A stretch of 64,000 bases of DNA from Ornatilinea apprima (GTDB lineage Bacteria; Chloroflexota; Anaerolineae; Anaerolineales; Anaerolineaceae): positions 186,001 to 250,000 of the forward strand of contig NZ_LGCL01000016.1 in the NCBI RefSeq assembly GCF_001306115.1. The letters are read 5' to 3'. Shown here in pieces: positions 43,436-52,018 of the stretch; positions within the stretch are counted from its first letter, which is position 1; each line of letters opens with the position of its first letter. The translations under genes were made by a program, and so were the position numbers. Under the pieces are notes generated by a model. The model searched no databases, was not told where the DNA came from, and saw nothing but the letters and a program-made list of their open reading frames with translations.

Positions 43436-44737
43436 CTAGGCCGCTTGCAGCGCCTGGTCTAGATCCCAGAGGATGTCTTCAATGTCTTCCAGGCCAATGC
43501 TGAGGCGAATGAAATCTGGCGAAACGCCGGCGCTGATCTGTTGTTCTTCGGTGAGCTGGCTGTGGGTAGTGGTCGCCGGGTGAATGGCCAGGCTTTTTGC
43601 ATCTCCGATATTGGCCAGGTGACTGAACAGCTTCAGGCTTTCAATAAATTTCATGCCGGCTGGCGCGCCGCCTTTGATTCCAAAGCCGAGAATGGCTCCC
43701 GGCCCTTTGGGAAGATATTTTTGGGCGGCGGCGTAGTCGGGGCTGGTTTTGAGGCCGGGGTAGGCAACCCAGGCGACTTTGGGGTGCGCTTCCAGAAATT
43801 CAGCCGCTTTTTGGGCGTTGGACACATGGCGTTCCATGCGCAGGCTGAGGGTCTCCAGGCCTTGCAGGAAGAGAAAAGCGTTGAAAGGCGCGAGGCTGGA
43901 GCCGAAGTCGCGCAACACCTGCACGCGGGCTTTGGTGATGTAGGGCGGCGTGCCGCTTTCGGCCAGGTCGGCAAAGACCAGGCCATGATAACTTTCATCG
44001 GGCGTGTTGAAATTGGGGAAGCGCGGATTGCCCTTCCACTCAAAATTGCCGCCGTCCACAATCAGCCCGCCGAGAGAGGTGCCGTGCCCGCCAATGAATT
44101 TGGTAGCCGAGTGAACGACAATGTTGGCGCCATACTCAAACGGGCGCGCCAGGTAAGGGGTGGCAAAGGTGTTGTCGATCATCAGCGGAATGCCGGATTG
44201 GCAGGCGATGCTGGCCACTTCTTCAAAGGGGAAGACATTGATCTGCGGGTTGCCGAGCGTTTCGCCGTAGATCAGTTTGGTGTTGTCGCGAATGGCGCGG
44301 CGGAAGCTTTCGGGGTCGCGGGGGTTGACGAAGGTAACTTCGATGCCCAGGCGCTTAAAGCTGTGCGCGAATTGGGTGTGTGTTCCGCCGTAGAGTGTGG
44401 ACGAAGAGACGATATGATCGCCCGCGCCCGCCAGGGTAAAGATGGCGTGTGCCTGCGCGGCGTGCCCGGAACTAACTGCCAACGCCCCCGCGCCGCCTTC
44501 CAGATCGGCGATGCGCTGCTCGAGGACGTCATTGGTGGGATTCATGATGCGGGTATAAATATTGCCGGATTCTTTCAAGGAAAAGAGATTGGCGGCGTGC
44601 TCGGTGCTATTGAATACGTATGAGGTGGTCTGGTAGATGGGCACGGCCAGCGAGTTGGTGGCGGGATCGGGCTGCTGCCCGGCATGCAGTTGGCGGGTGG
44701 TAAACCCAAACGGGCGAGGTTGTTGGTTGGTAAGCAT
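43436..44737 (-). CDS. metY: O-acetylhomoserine sulfhydrylase
   Basis: 433 residues of the Cys/Met-metabolism PLP enzymes. Full-length MetY hallmarks: [18 protein letters not shown], the Tyr pair near [39 protein letters not shown] and the PLP lysine in [12 protein letters not shown]. It makes homocysteine from O-acetylhomoserine and sulfide, or methionine from methanethiol. The GTG at 44743 overlaps the metA stop, but ATG 44737 with AGGAG five bases upstream is the better start. Second gene of the methionine operon controlled by the leader attenuator. Confidence 0.94.
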   Translation of the reverse strand: MLTNQQPRPFGFTTRQLHAGQQPDPATNSLAVPIYQTTSYVFNSTEHAANLFSLKESGNIYTRIMNPTNDVLEQRIADLEGGAGALAVSSGHAAQAHAIFTLAGAGDHIVSSSTLYGGTHTQFAHSFKRLGIEVTFVNPRDPESFRRAIRDNTKLIYGETLGNPQINVFPFEEVASIACQSGIPLMIDNTFATPYLARPFEYGANIVVHSATKFIGGHGTSLGGLIVDGGNFEWKGNPRFPNFNTPDESYHGLVFADLAESGTPPYITKARVQVLRDFGSSLAPFNAFLFLQGLETLSLRMERHVSNAQKAAEFLEAHPKVAWVAYPGLKTSPDYAAAQKYLPKGPGAILGFGIKGGAPAGMKFIESLKLFSHLANIGDAKSLAIHPATTTHSQLTEEQQISAGVSPDFIRLSIGLEDIEDILWDLDQALQAA

Positions 44738-44739
44738 GG

Positions 44740-45732
44740 TCACTCCTGGTGGATAGGGGAACCGGATGATTCAAGGGTATTAGTAACCGGCTGGTCAACC
44801 CGTGTTGGGTTGAAGGTGGTTAATTGGGTTAGGTCGTAGGGGGTTTCCTGGTAGACGTGATAATTAATCCAGTTGGCATAGAGCAGATTGGCATGCGATC
44901 TCCAGCGGACCACCGGGGATCGGGTGGGGTCGTCCGCGGGATAATAGTTGGCGGGAACGTGAATCGGCTGCCCGGCGTTCACGTCGCGGTCATATTCGGC
45001 CTTGAGGGTGAATGGATCGTACTCGGAGTGGCCGGTAACGAAGACTTCGCGGTTGTCCTGGCTGGCAACGATATAAACGCCCGCCTCTTCTGATTCGCTC
45101 AGAAGTCTCAGGCTGCTGACTTTTTCGATATCAGCGCGGCGGACTTCGGTGTGGCGCGAGTGCGGGGCGTAGAACACATCGTCAAACCCGCGCAGCAGCA
45201 TGGTGTCGCGCTCAATCACCTGGTGGGCAAAAACGCCGAACTGCTTGCGCGGCAAGGGGTATTTGGGAACGCCGTAGCGGTGATACAGCGCGGCCTGCGC
45301 GCCCCAGCAAATGTAGAAGTGGGCGAACACATTGTTGTAGCCCCAGTCCATGATCTCTTTCAACTCGTCCCAATAATCCACCTGCTCAAACGGCAGGTGC
45401 TCGACTGGCGCGCCGGTAACGATCAGGCCGTCAAATTTCTGGTCGCGAACCTGGTCAAGCGTCTGGTAAAAGGCCAGCAGATGCTCTTCGGAAGTGTTTT
45501 TGCTTTGGTGAGAACCGGTGCGCAGTAACGTGACCTCCACTTGAAGGGAGGTATTGCCGATCAGGCGCAGGAGCTGCGTTTCGGTGGTGATTTTAGTGGG
45601 CATCAGATTGAGAATGACGATCTTGATCGGGCGAATGTCTTGATGCAGGGCGCGGTCTTCGTCCATGACGAAGATATTTTCATTCTTCAATACCTGTTTG
45701 GCGGGCAGTTGATCGGGGATTTTAATCGGCAT
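44740..45732 (-). CDS. metA: MetA-type homoserine acyltransferase, predicted acetyl-specific
   Basis: 330 residues, collinear with E. coli MetA ([15 protein letters not shown] at the N-terminus). Catalytic Cys142 in [10 protein letters not shown], His and Glu in [11 protein letters not shown]. The acyl-specificity position 111 is Glu (TGAPVE), not Gly as in E. coli; Glu111 is known to favour acetyl-CoA, giving O-acetylhomoserine, exactly the substrate of the MetY encoded next. So despite its MetA (succinyl) family name it should be an acetyltransferase. AAGGAA sits seven bases before the ATG. Preceded by a Met-rich leader attenuator. Confidence 0.94.
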   Translation of the reverse strand: MPIKIPDQLPAKQVLKNENIFVMDEDRALHQDIRPIKIVILNLMPTKITTETQLLRLIGNTSLQVEVTLLRTGSHQSKNTSEEHLLAFYQTLDQVRDQKFDGLIVTGAPVEHLPFEQVDYWDELKEIMDWGYNNVFAHFYICWGAQAALYHRYGVPKYPLPRKQFGVFAHQVIERDTMLLRGFDDVFYAPHSRHTEVRRADIEKVSSLRLLSESEEAGVYIVASQDNREVFVTGHSEYDPFTLKAEYDRDVNAGQPIHVPANYYPADDPTRSPVVRWRSHANLLYANWINYHVYQETPYDLTQLTTFNPTRVDQPVTNTLESSGSPIHQE

Positions 45733-45760
45733 GATGTGTTCCTTTCAAAAAAGTTGAAAT

Positions 45761-45793
45761 AAAAACAAAAAGGGCTGCCGTTGGCGGCAGCCC
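45761..45793 (-). terminator. Attenuator terminator in the metA leader
   Basis: On the minus strand an 8-bp GC stem (arms 45793-45786 and 45779-45772, six-base loop) is followed by TTTTTG-like U-tract at 45770-45761. It lies before metA rather than after a gene, with the leader peptide stop 34 bases upstream, so it serves as a conditional terminator. Confidence 0.88.
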
Positions 45794-45921
45794 CGAGAAA
45801 CCTTTCTCTTTCGATGATCAGCCAGTCTATGGCCGATCCACGAACGCTGCCGCCTGGATTTGCCCGCACATGACCATAGCCATCATCATGGAGTTATTAG
45901 TTAGAATTTTTCGGGCGGCAG
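45783..45921 (-). promoter_or_regulatory. Methionine attenuator: three alternative RNA pairings
   Basis: Minus-strand RNA segments: region 1 CTGCCGCC (45921-45914), region 2 GGCGGCAGC (45854-45846), region 3 GCTGCCGCC (45791-45783) and the terminator 3' arm (region 4). Region 2 is exactly complementary to region 1 (8 bp) and to region 3 (9 bp), while region 3 forms part of the terminator stem. The Met codons (45889-45869) lie between regions 1 and 2. A ribosome stalled there frees region 2 to pair with 3 and prevents termination; one that reaches the stop (45829-45827) covers region 2 and lets the terminator form. Confidence 0.85.
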
Positions 45922-45934
45922 ATTGAGATTGCAT
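45827..45934 (-). CDS. Methionine-rich leader peptide of metAY
   Basis: 35 codons from the first ATG after the predicted transcription start: MQSQSAARKILTNNS, then MMMAMVM, then CGQIQAAAFVDRP. Six Met codons in seven make it a sensor of charged tRNA-Met. It overlaps attenuator regions 1 and 2 exactly as in trp-type leaders. No strong Shine-Dalgarno is visible, and the exact start codon is uncertain; the Met run itself also begins with three ATG codons. Confidence 0.8.
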   Translation of the reverse strand: MQSQSAARKILTNNSMMMAMVMCGQIQAAAFVDRP

Positions 45935-45973
45935 GATTCGTTTCGTTAAAATTGGTGATAAAGGATTGTTGTG

Positions 45974-46002
45974 ATTATTCATGATTATTCGGAGATTGTC
46001 AA
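45974..46002 (-). promoter_or_regulatory. metAY promoter
   Basis: Minus strand: -35 TTGACA (46002-45997), a 17-base spacer and -10 AATAAT (45979-45974). Transcription would start near 45967, placing the leader ATG (45934) about 33 bases into the RNA. Confidence 0.8.
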
Positions 46003-46100
46003 TCCTGGTTTGATTTAATAACAATTCATTAACAAACCAAGCGCGAGTTGGGCCGGGTGAGGGGTCAAGAGAGCGGGTCTGTGGTTGGAGAATGAGACGC

Positions 46101-48329
46101 TCAATCCTCGCGTTCAGATTGGAAAGCGCGGTGGAGGAAATGGCTGGCGCGCAGTTTCAGTCTTTGCGGGCCGGAATCCTGCCACTTTCTGCGCAGCTCT
46201 ACCTGCTGCGCGGCGTCTGGTGGTGTTGGGCTGTACACTTCAAAAACGTACAGGCGGGTGGAAGCGCGGAGCAGGTCTTGCAGCCAGGGCCAATCAGCGA
46301 GGCGGGGGGTGACCATGTCGGCATATTCCAGGGGGGTGAGCGAGGCAGGCGCGCTGAAGCCCAGCCGGCTTAAAAAAGAGCGGACGCGCGCGTACTGCCG
46401 CGTCGCGGAGGTCGCCTGGAGTGATGTTTTATGGCGATAGATTGCGTATAGACAAATCACTGACACCAGAGCCAAACCCAGTAAGAGGCCTGGCAGGCCA
46501 TTTTTCCATGAGAACAGTGCGGTTGGGCCTGTTCTGGCTGGCGATTCTTCCAGCGCAGTCGATTCACCAACCAGCGGGCCGTAATTGGGGGCGGCGCGGG
46601 CAGTGGTCGGCTCAAATTCCACCCAGCCGAAACCAGGGAAGTAGACTTCCACCCAGGCGTGCGCGTTGGAAGCCGGTATGATGTAGGCATTTTCGTAGTA
46701 ATTGTATCCCCCGGTCACATAGCCTGCCGCCACCCGGGCGGGAACGCCCAGCGAGCGCAGCATGACCACCATGGATGAGGCGTAGTAACTGCAAAAGCCC
46801 TGTTTTTCTTCAAAGAGGAAATACTCTACCACATCCTGACCGGCAGGGGGCGGGGTGATCTCCAGGCTGTATGAATAATTGGAACGAAGGTAATTTTGAA
46901 TGAGCAGGGATTGCTCGAAGCTGCTCTCGCTGCCCTCGGTGATCGTCTGTGCCAGCGCTTTAATCCTCTTGGGCAATGTTTCGGGCAGTTGGGTGTAGGC
47001 CGAAAGCACCTCAGACGGATACTCGGTCCCAGCGGCGGCGAGCTGGTCTGCTGATAAACGAGCAGCCCATGAGACGACCCGGTACTGGTCGGATTCGGAT
47101 TGGAGCAGGAAGGATGGCTCATCACCAACCTGGAGAAAGGTCAAAGAATCGCTGCCTGCCACGGGCTGGTTGATAGCATATAAAAAGCCCCATTGGCTGG
47201 CGAGAATGGTGTATTCCTGCTCCAGCACATAGCGGCCGGGGGTGGGCGCTTGGGAATCCACTTGCGGAGGAACGCTGTCTTCCACCGGCGCGGGAAGCCA
47301 GCTGTTACCGGTATACTCGCCATAGATCTCTCCCCGCAGGTAGTAGGTTGGTCCGGTTTCTCTGCTCACTTCAGGCGGCAAGGGCGGGGGATCGCTGAGC
47401 TTGACGCTGAGAACAGAGGTGGTGAGGGTGGGCGGGGGCGTAAAACGCACCAGCAAATCGGCGGTAGACGCGTCCACGTCGTTGTGCTGGATACGATCTG
47501 ATGAATCATCGTCTTGGGTTGAGATCACCTGAGCCGGTTGGGGGCGCAAGCGGTCGATAAAGTCGTCAATCTTTTGCCAGCCTTCTCTGGACGCCGCCAG
47601 GTAAAAGAAAAACGAAAAGCCGCCTACCAGCAAGGCCAGTACAAACATGCTGGAGACCCAATCCAAACCAAAGTCCCAGGGGTAGGGCAGGGATTCTTGA
47701 TCCCACTGGGCTTTGATGCGCTCCGCGGAGGTGCTGCAGGTTAAGATGACAACAAAGATAATCAACAAGAACAGTAAATTGACGTTTTGCCCGGTGATCT
47801 GCATCAGAATCACGGTTCCGATCCCCAGCGGAAGGACACCCGCGAAAGAGCGTTTCTGTTTGAAGGTTTGCCAGCCCAACCAGGAACAGGCCAGCCCGGC
47901 GAAGAGACCGATCAACAGTTGAATGACGCGGTCGGGCAGTGGATGGCCGGCTGTGAAGTGGTCTCCCAGCGCAGAAAACACCGTTTGCAGCGCGGTGAAA
48001 AAATGAAGATTTAACAGATCAAGCCACTGCCAAAAAGAGAACCCTGCCGGCAAGCGGGGCAGAAAGCGGAAGGTCGCTTGAAGGGCTGTGAAATGTGCCA
48101 GAATCAAGGTGTAGAGGATGGCGAATCCATTTGAAAATCGGGTGGCGGACAGCAGGCAGCCCAACACAAACCCAAGCAGGGCGCAGGTGGTTACCGGGGT
48201 GATGCCGCGCGTCAGGTGAGACCGCTGCACAACGGTCAGGGCAATCAGCAAGACCAGTCCGAGCAGGATCAGTTTGTCCCACTTCTTTTTCAGTACATCC
48301 TGCCAGGGTGTTGAGAAAATGGCTTGCAT
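46101..48329 (-). CDS. Membrane transglutaminase-like protein (TgpA type)
   Basis: 742 residues: five to seven N-terminal membrane helices (DUF3488-like, about 15-240), a large outside loop, a transglutaminase core with Cys (GFCSYYASSMVVMLRSLGVPA), His (NAHAWVEVYFPGFGWVEFEPT) and an acidic residue, one more helix (LFSWKNGLPGLLLGLALVSV) and a cytosolic DUF4129-like tail. Family members are periplasmic/extracellular cysteine enzymes, often paired with DUF58 proteins and MoxR ATPases. The DUF58 partner is six bases upstream, but no MoxR gene is adjacent here. Substrate unknown. Confidence 0.88.
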   Translation of the reverse strand: MQAIFSTPWQDVLKKKWDKLILLGLVLLIALTVVQRSHLTRGITPVTTCALLGFVLGCLLSATRFSNGFAILYTLILAHFTALQATFRFLPRLPAGFSFWQWLDLLNLHFFTALQTVFSALGDHFTAGHPLPDRVIQLLIGLFAGLACSWLGWQTFKQKRSFAGVLPLGIGTVILMQITGQNVNLLFLLIIFVVILTCSTSAERIKAQWDQESLPYPWDFGLDWVSSMFVLALLVGGFSFFFYLAASREGWQKIDDFIDRLRPQPAQVISTQDDDSSDRIQHNDVDASTADLLVRFTPPPTLTTSVLSVKLSDPPPLPPEVSRETGPTYYLRGEIYGEYTGNSWLPAPVEDSVPPQVDSQAPTPGRYVLEQEYTILASQWGFLYAINQPVAGSDSLTFLQVGDEPSFLLQSESDQYRVVSWAARLSADQLAAAGTEYPSEVLSAYTQLPETLPKRIKALAQTITEGSESSFEQSLLIQNYLRSNYSYSLEITPPPAGQDVVEYFLFEEKQGFCSYYASSMVVMLRSLGVPARVAAGYVTGGYNYYENAYIIPASNAHAWVEVYFPGFGWVEFEPTTARAAPNYGPLVGESTALEESPARTGPTALFSWKNGLPGLLLGLALVSVICLYAIYRHKTSLQATSATRQYARVRSFLSRLGFSAPASLTPLEYADMVTPRLADWPWLQDLLRASTRLYVFEVYSPTPPDAAQQVELRRKWQDSGPQRLKLRASHFLHRAFQSERED

Positions 48330-48335
48330 GGTCGA

Positions 48336-49718
48336 TTAGTCCAAAGGATTGGAACGGGTGATGCGCGGACCGGCTGAGCGCGGCGATTGTTGTACGATGA
48401 CCCTGCCGGTGCCGAGGGTTTTGAATTCCCAACGGCGCAGAGCGCCGTAACTGGCCGGCAGGGGGCGAATATCGGATTTCTGCACCAACTGGCAGGCGAT
48501 TCCCCGGTGAACCAAGGATTGCAAAGCGCCGCGGGCGCTGAACTCCGCGCCAAAGGATTGCGCATCCAGCAGCAAGACGTCAACCCCGCGCAGCCGGGCA
48601 GATACCGCGATTTCTTCAGTCCATTTTGTCTCAATCGAAGGCGTGATGATCACCATTAGATCATTTTCTGAGATCAGGGCTTTTGATTCGCGGATGGTTT
48701 TTCGCAAGGTCTGTCCCTTTACCGCTTTCAGGGGAGCGATGGCCCGTAAAAGCGTCCACAGGTGAGCCTGGCCGCGCTCGGGAAGAACAACCCTCGGCTG
48801 TTCATCGCGGGCAAAAAGCCCAACAGCCAGGCGATCGCGCAGCAATTGGTTCGCCAGGGAGGCCAGGAGAATGGCGGCGGCTTCAAGGGTGGAGTCTTTG
48901 CCGTTTCCGATCTGTGTGGCGGCATCCAGGTCGGGGATGAGCCAGACGCGCGAGCTGGTTTCAGGCTCAAAGGTTTTGATATACAACTGCTGGCGCCGGG
49001 CGCTGGATGGCCAATGGACGCGCTTCAAGGGGTCGCCTGGATGATAAGCGCGGACGGTTGAAGCATTGATGGTTTCCGCCTCCAGGGCCTGGCGCATGCG
49101 CCGCAGATCTCCGCGCGTCTGGTGATGGGCGAGCAGGTGCCCGGGCAAGACGGCCAGGGGAGGGTAGACCACAATTTCTTTCACGTCGGTGTACGTTTGG
49201 GATGCCAGAAACAGCCCCAGTGGATCGGCCATTTGGATCGTCCAGGGACCCAGCGAATACACACCGCGCTGCTCGCAAAGGGTGGTGGAAGTGAACTGGC
49301 TGGTCTCCTGGCCGCTCACGGTTCGCACGCTGCGGATGGTGTAGCCGGGGATGGAAGATTGGTCTTTGAAGCGCGCCCAGATGACCGGCACCCAGGAGGA
49401 ATTCTCCAGGCGCACTTCTTCTTCCAACAGATCGCCCACCTGGAAGGCGGCGTATTTGAGTTCGCGTCTCCCGTTCAGGAACAAGGCGTTCTGGCGCACC
49501 CAATAATAGGAGAAAAGAATAGAGAAGGTCAGTGACCAGAAACATACAGCCGGGACCGCGTTTAGGGTCAGCGCGTACCAGAGGAGAGCAGGCAGCCAGA
49601 GGAGGATCAGGGCGTTGGCCTGGGCGTGTATGTGAACTTCAGCATTTTGCGCGCGGAAATGGAACCAGCATAAAAAGGGTTTGCCCAGGGATTTCAGAAA
49701 CCCGCCTTTTGTCCACAT
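48336..49718 (-). CDS. DUF58 domain membrane protein
   Basis: About 460 residues: two membrane helices near the N-terminus (ALILLWLPALLWYALTL and VCFWSLTFSILFSYY), a beta domain, and a DUF58/VWA-like region marked HPGDPLKRVHWPSSARRQQLYIKTFE and IPDLDA. Three consecutive ATG codons start the frame; the third, at 49718, has GGAG at the best distance. Paired with the transglutaminase-like protein. DUF58 proteins are thought to act with MoxR-type AAA chaperones on membrane complexes. Confidence 0.88.
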   Translation of the reverse strand: MWTKGGFLKSLGKPFLCWFHFRAQNAEVHIHAQANALILLWLPALLWYALTLNAVPAVCFWSLTFSILFSYYWVRQNALFLNGRRELKYAAFQVGDLLEEEVRLENSSWVPVIWARFKDQSSIPGYTIRSVRTVSGQETSQFTSTTLCEQRGVYSLGPWTIQMADPLGLFLASQTYTDVKEIVVYPPLAVLPGHLLAHHQTRGDLRRMRQALEAETINASTVRAYHPGDPLKRVHWPSSARRQQLYIKTFEPETSSRVWLIPDLDAATQIGNGKDSTLEAAAILLASLANQLLRDRLAVGLFARDEQPRVVLPERGQAHLWTLLRAIAPLKAVKGQTLRKTIRESKALISENDLMVIITPSIETKWTEEIAVSARLRGVDVLLLDAQSFGAEFSARGALQSLVHRGIACQLVQKSDIRPLPASYGALRRWEFKTLGTGRVIVQQSPRSAGPRITRSNPLD

Positions 49719-49830
49719 CATCATGCTCCGTTGAGAAGAGGAAGGACTTAACCCTAATTATAGCCATGCTTGTAGGCGCGCGGCTGGTCTACGCGGGTAG
49801 TTTTCTATGGATTTGGATCTAATGAGGGAA

Positions 49831-50469
49831 TCATGCGAGGCCAACGACCTCTTCCTGCTTGGCGGAAGATGTAGGTGCGATGCCCGCTTCCACCCAGTCC
49901 CAGAAGGCCATATTGATGCGGCGGTAGTAGAGAAACAGCCCTGGCGGAGTTAATTGAACGAACGACTGGTAGAACGCGGGCCTGGTCTTGGGATGGGCGG
50001 GAGCGCCGCCCAGGTACTGGCTGAGGCATTGATCATAAAGATGAAACAATTGACTCAGCGCCCGGGATGGGTTTTGAGACTTGGGTTGGCTGGCCATAAT
50101 CCCCAGTCGGCCCGATTCGGGAAGTGATCGAAAGAAACGATCATCGAAGAAGGGATCAACCTGAATTTGGCAGCCGGCGATCTTTTGGAGCAAGGCCGCC
50201 CGGTCAATGGTGACCCAGGGCGCGAAGCCAACCCGAATGGTTTGCGGCTCGGGGTATAGCGCGGTTATCCGACCGTCTGGAACGCCAATGTAGAGCAATT
50301 GAGGGCCTGGCCCAGGCGATACGCGGTACCAAAATGCGGTGAGCGAAAGAGTGCCCGAGTAGGGGTTGCCCAGATTGGGCACAGGGAAGGATAGCTCGCA
50401 GTTGGGAAAGAGAGATTCTGTCCAACGGCGCATTTCGCTGGTCCATTGTTGCGTGAAAGAGGCGTCCAT
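49831..50469 (-). CDS. Hypothetical protein
   Basis: 212 residues from the ATG at 50469 (AGGTGAG ten bases upstream); an earlier ATG at 50490 has no site. Soluble, aromatic-rich, with stretches FWYRVSPGPGPQLLYIGVPDG and PGLFLYYRRINMAFWDWVE. No family recognised. Separated from the following CPBP protease gene by a stem-loop, so probably monocistronic. Confidence 0.6.
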   Translation of the reverse strand: MDASFTQQWTSEMRRWTESLFPNCELSFPVPNLGNPYSGTLSLTAFWYRVSPGPGPQLLYIGVPDGRITALYPEPQTIRVGFAPWVTIDRAALLQKIAGCQIQVDPFFDDRFFRSLPESGRLGIMASQPKSQNPSRALSQLFHLYDQCLSQYLGGAPAHPKTRPAFYQSFVQLTPPGLFLYYRRINMAFWDWVEAGIAPTSSAKQEEVVGLA

Positions 50470-50595
50470 GTTTTGCTGCTCACCTGGCATTCGAAAGATA
50501 GCAGAAGATTGGCCGTGGATGTAACGACCTTACATTAACTTTTCGGCAGAAAGTAAAGAAAATTGAGTGGCAAGTTGGATCTGGTTCAAAATTGG

Positions 50596-50632
50596 TACAA
50601 GGCCGCCAGGATGATACCCTGGGGCCTTGTAG
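50596..50632 (-). terminator. Stem-loop terminator of the CPBP protease gene
   Basis: TACAAGGCC (50596-50604) and its exact complement GGCCTTGTA (50624-50632), with further inner pairing CCAGG/CCTGG. On the minus strand it is followed by CCAATTTTG, a modest T-run, about 40 bases after the protease gene stop. Confidence 0.6.
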
Positions 50633-50671
50633 GATTTTGAACGAAAGGTGAGAAGTCGGTTCTTTTCCCGA

Positions 50672-51742
50672 TCAGGCAGTGGCGGGAAGTTTTTGAGCCA
50701 TTTTGCCTTTGATCACCAGACCCACCGAGATGACCAGCCAAAAAACGGCCAGCAGTGTGTCGGACAGGGGCAGGTAATCTACCGCGACATTAAAGGAAGC
50801 GTGCAGCAGAACCATGAGCAAAACGTTGCCCCGCGAGCGGTTGTATACCCAGGTGAGGAAGATTGAGAGGAAAATGCGGTAGACGCCGCCGCCAAGCATG
50901 CCGCTCACCACGTCTCCGGCGTAGAAGCCGTTGAGAAACAGGGGCAGATGCCAGAGCGACCAGAAGAATGCAATGATGAGTGAAGCGACCAGCGGGCTGA
51001 TTTTCTTTTGCAACTCGGGCTGCATCACTCCGCGCCAGCCGGGCTCTTCGTTGCCGCCGCGGGCCAACGCGGTGAGGGAGAACGAGAGCAGAAACAGGGG
51101 TATGACTTCAGCGGCCGGCCGTCCCCATAAGCCGGGATATTCCACCGGCAGCCCAACCGCAGACGCAGCCGCCCAACTCAGCAGGATCAGCGCCGGGTAA
51201 AAGAGCAGAGCGAAGAGCAGCCAGCCCGGGTTTGTGCCGCGAGGCAGGAGGGAGGCCAGCCTGGCGCGAATATCTGGGTTGGTGGAGCGGGCGTTGGAGA
51301 CGACCCAACCCCCGATCAGGCTGGCGGCCACAGCGCAAAGCAGAATGGCGGGAGTGAGACGCAGCGTGCCGGGTAGGGTCTCAAAGCCGGGAAAGTTCCC
51401 CAGCGCGTACCGCGCGGCCATGAGCGCGAAGATCAGGACGGAGGTGATTCCCCCGATGACCAGCCGCCGAGCAGAAAAGTCGAATCGCAGTCCCTGCTTG
51501 AGACCCGACGCGAGAATGCCGCCAACCGCCGGGCCAAATCCGCCGACCAGGGTGAGCGCGTAGCGCAGCAGCGCATCATCATTAGCGAGCGGGATGGCGG
51601 CCAGCCAAATAGTCCAGCTCCAGGCAAAGCAAAGCAGTAAGAAGGTAAGGGTTGGGTGAGCTTGCGCGAATTTCCAGCGCAGGGTATTGCTGGAAACAGG
51701 GATAATTCGAAGTGTTTCTTTATTCCCAGGCGAATTGATCAT
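50672..51742 (-). CDS. CPBP-family intramembrane metalloprotease
   Basis: 356 residues with about eight membrane helices. The CAAX/CPBP motifs are GNEEPGWRG (motif 1, the two catalytic Glu), WSLWHLPLF (motif 2 His) and LLHASFN (motif 3 His). Such proteins cleave within the membrane or process bacteriocins and prenylated or signalling proteins. The ATG at 51742 follows GGAGG; the frame begins at 51763. Monocistronic and divergent from the maltodextrin operon. Confidence 0.88.
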   Translation of the reverse strand: MINSPGNKETLRIIPVSSNTLRWKFAQAHPTLTFLLLCFAWSWTIWLAAIPLANDDALLRYALTLVGGFGPAVGGILASGLKQGLRFDFSARRLVIGGITSVLIFALMAARYALGNFPGFETLPGTLRLTPAILLCAVAASLIGGWVVSNARSTNPDIRARLASLLPRGTNPGWLLFALLFYPALILLSWAAASAVGLPVEYPGLWGRPAAEVIPLFLLSFSLTALARGGNEEPGWRGVMQPELQKKISPLVASLIIAFFWSLWHLPLFLNGFYAGDVVSGMLGGGVYRIFLSIFLTWVYNRSRGNVLLMVLLHASFNVAVDYLPLSDTLLAVFWLVISVGLVIKGKMAQKLPATA

Positions 51743-51905
51743 AGAATCCTCCAGTTTGATCACAAATAATTGCTAAGGTCCGATAAATGCCCATCAATGC
51801 TAAATCTCATTTTCGACATCAGTATAAATGCTTAAGCGGAGCTAGCCGCCTAACTAAAGATAGGTTTGAAAGTAAGGAAAGAGGATTTTCAACCCAAATT
51901 GGTTA

Positions 51906-51933
51906 TTGACAAGCGGATGAGAATATCTATAAT
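51906..51933 (+). promoter_or_regulatory. Promoter of the maltodextrin-type ABC operon
   Basis: Perfect consensus boxes TTGACA (51906-51911) and TATAAT (51928-51933) with a 16-base spacer. So strong a promoter implies tight repression by the operators just downstream. Confidence 0.88.
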
Positions 51934-51937
51934 GTTA

Positions 51938-51964
51938 CTTAACCGGTTCACTTAACCGGTTAAG
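51938..51964 (+). promoter_or_regulatory. Two LacI-type operators
   Basis: CTTAACCGGTT (51938-51948) and CTTAACCGGTTAAG (51951-51964, a perfect 14-base palindrome). Both hold the AACCGGTT core with central CG typical of LacI-family sites. The centres are 13 bases apart and overlap the predicted transcription start. The LacI regulator is encoded as the last gene of this operon. Confidence 0.8.
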
Positions 51965-52018
51965 TACAAAGGTTGGATAAAAAATGCATCAATCAAAATT
52001 TGGAGAAGGAAAACGAAG

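Noticed and set aside
43541-44623. 360-residue plus-strand open frame across metY
   Set aside because: Shadow of metY produced by GC-rich codon positions; the minus-strand gene has full MetY motifs.
45733-46000. SAM riboswitch or T-box in the metA leader
   Set aside because: I see no SAM-aptamer core and no T-box sequence (AGGGTGG-type); the Met-codon run with alternative stems explains the terminator better.
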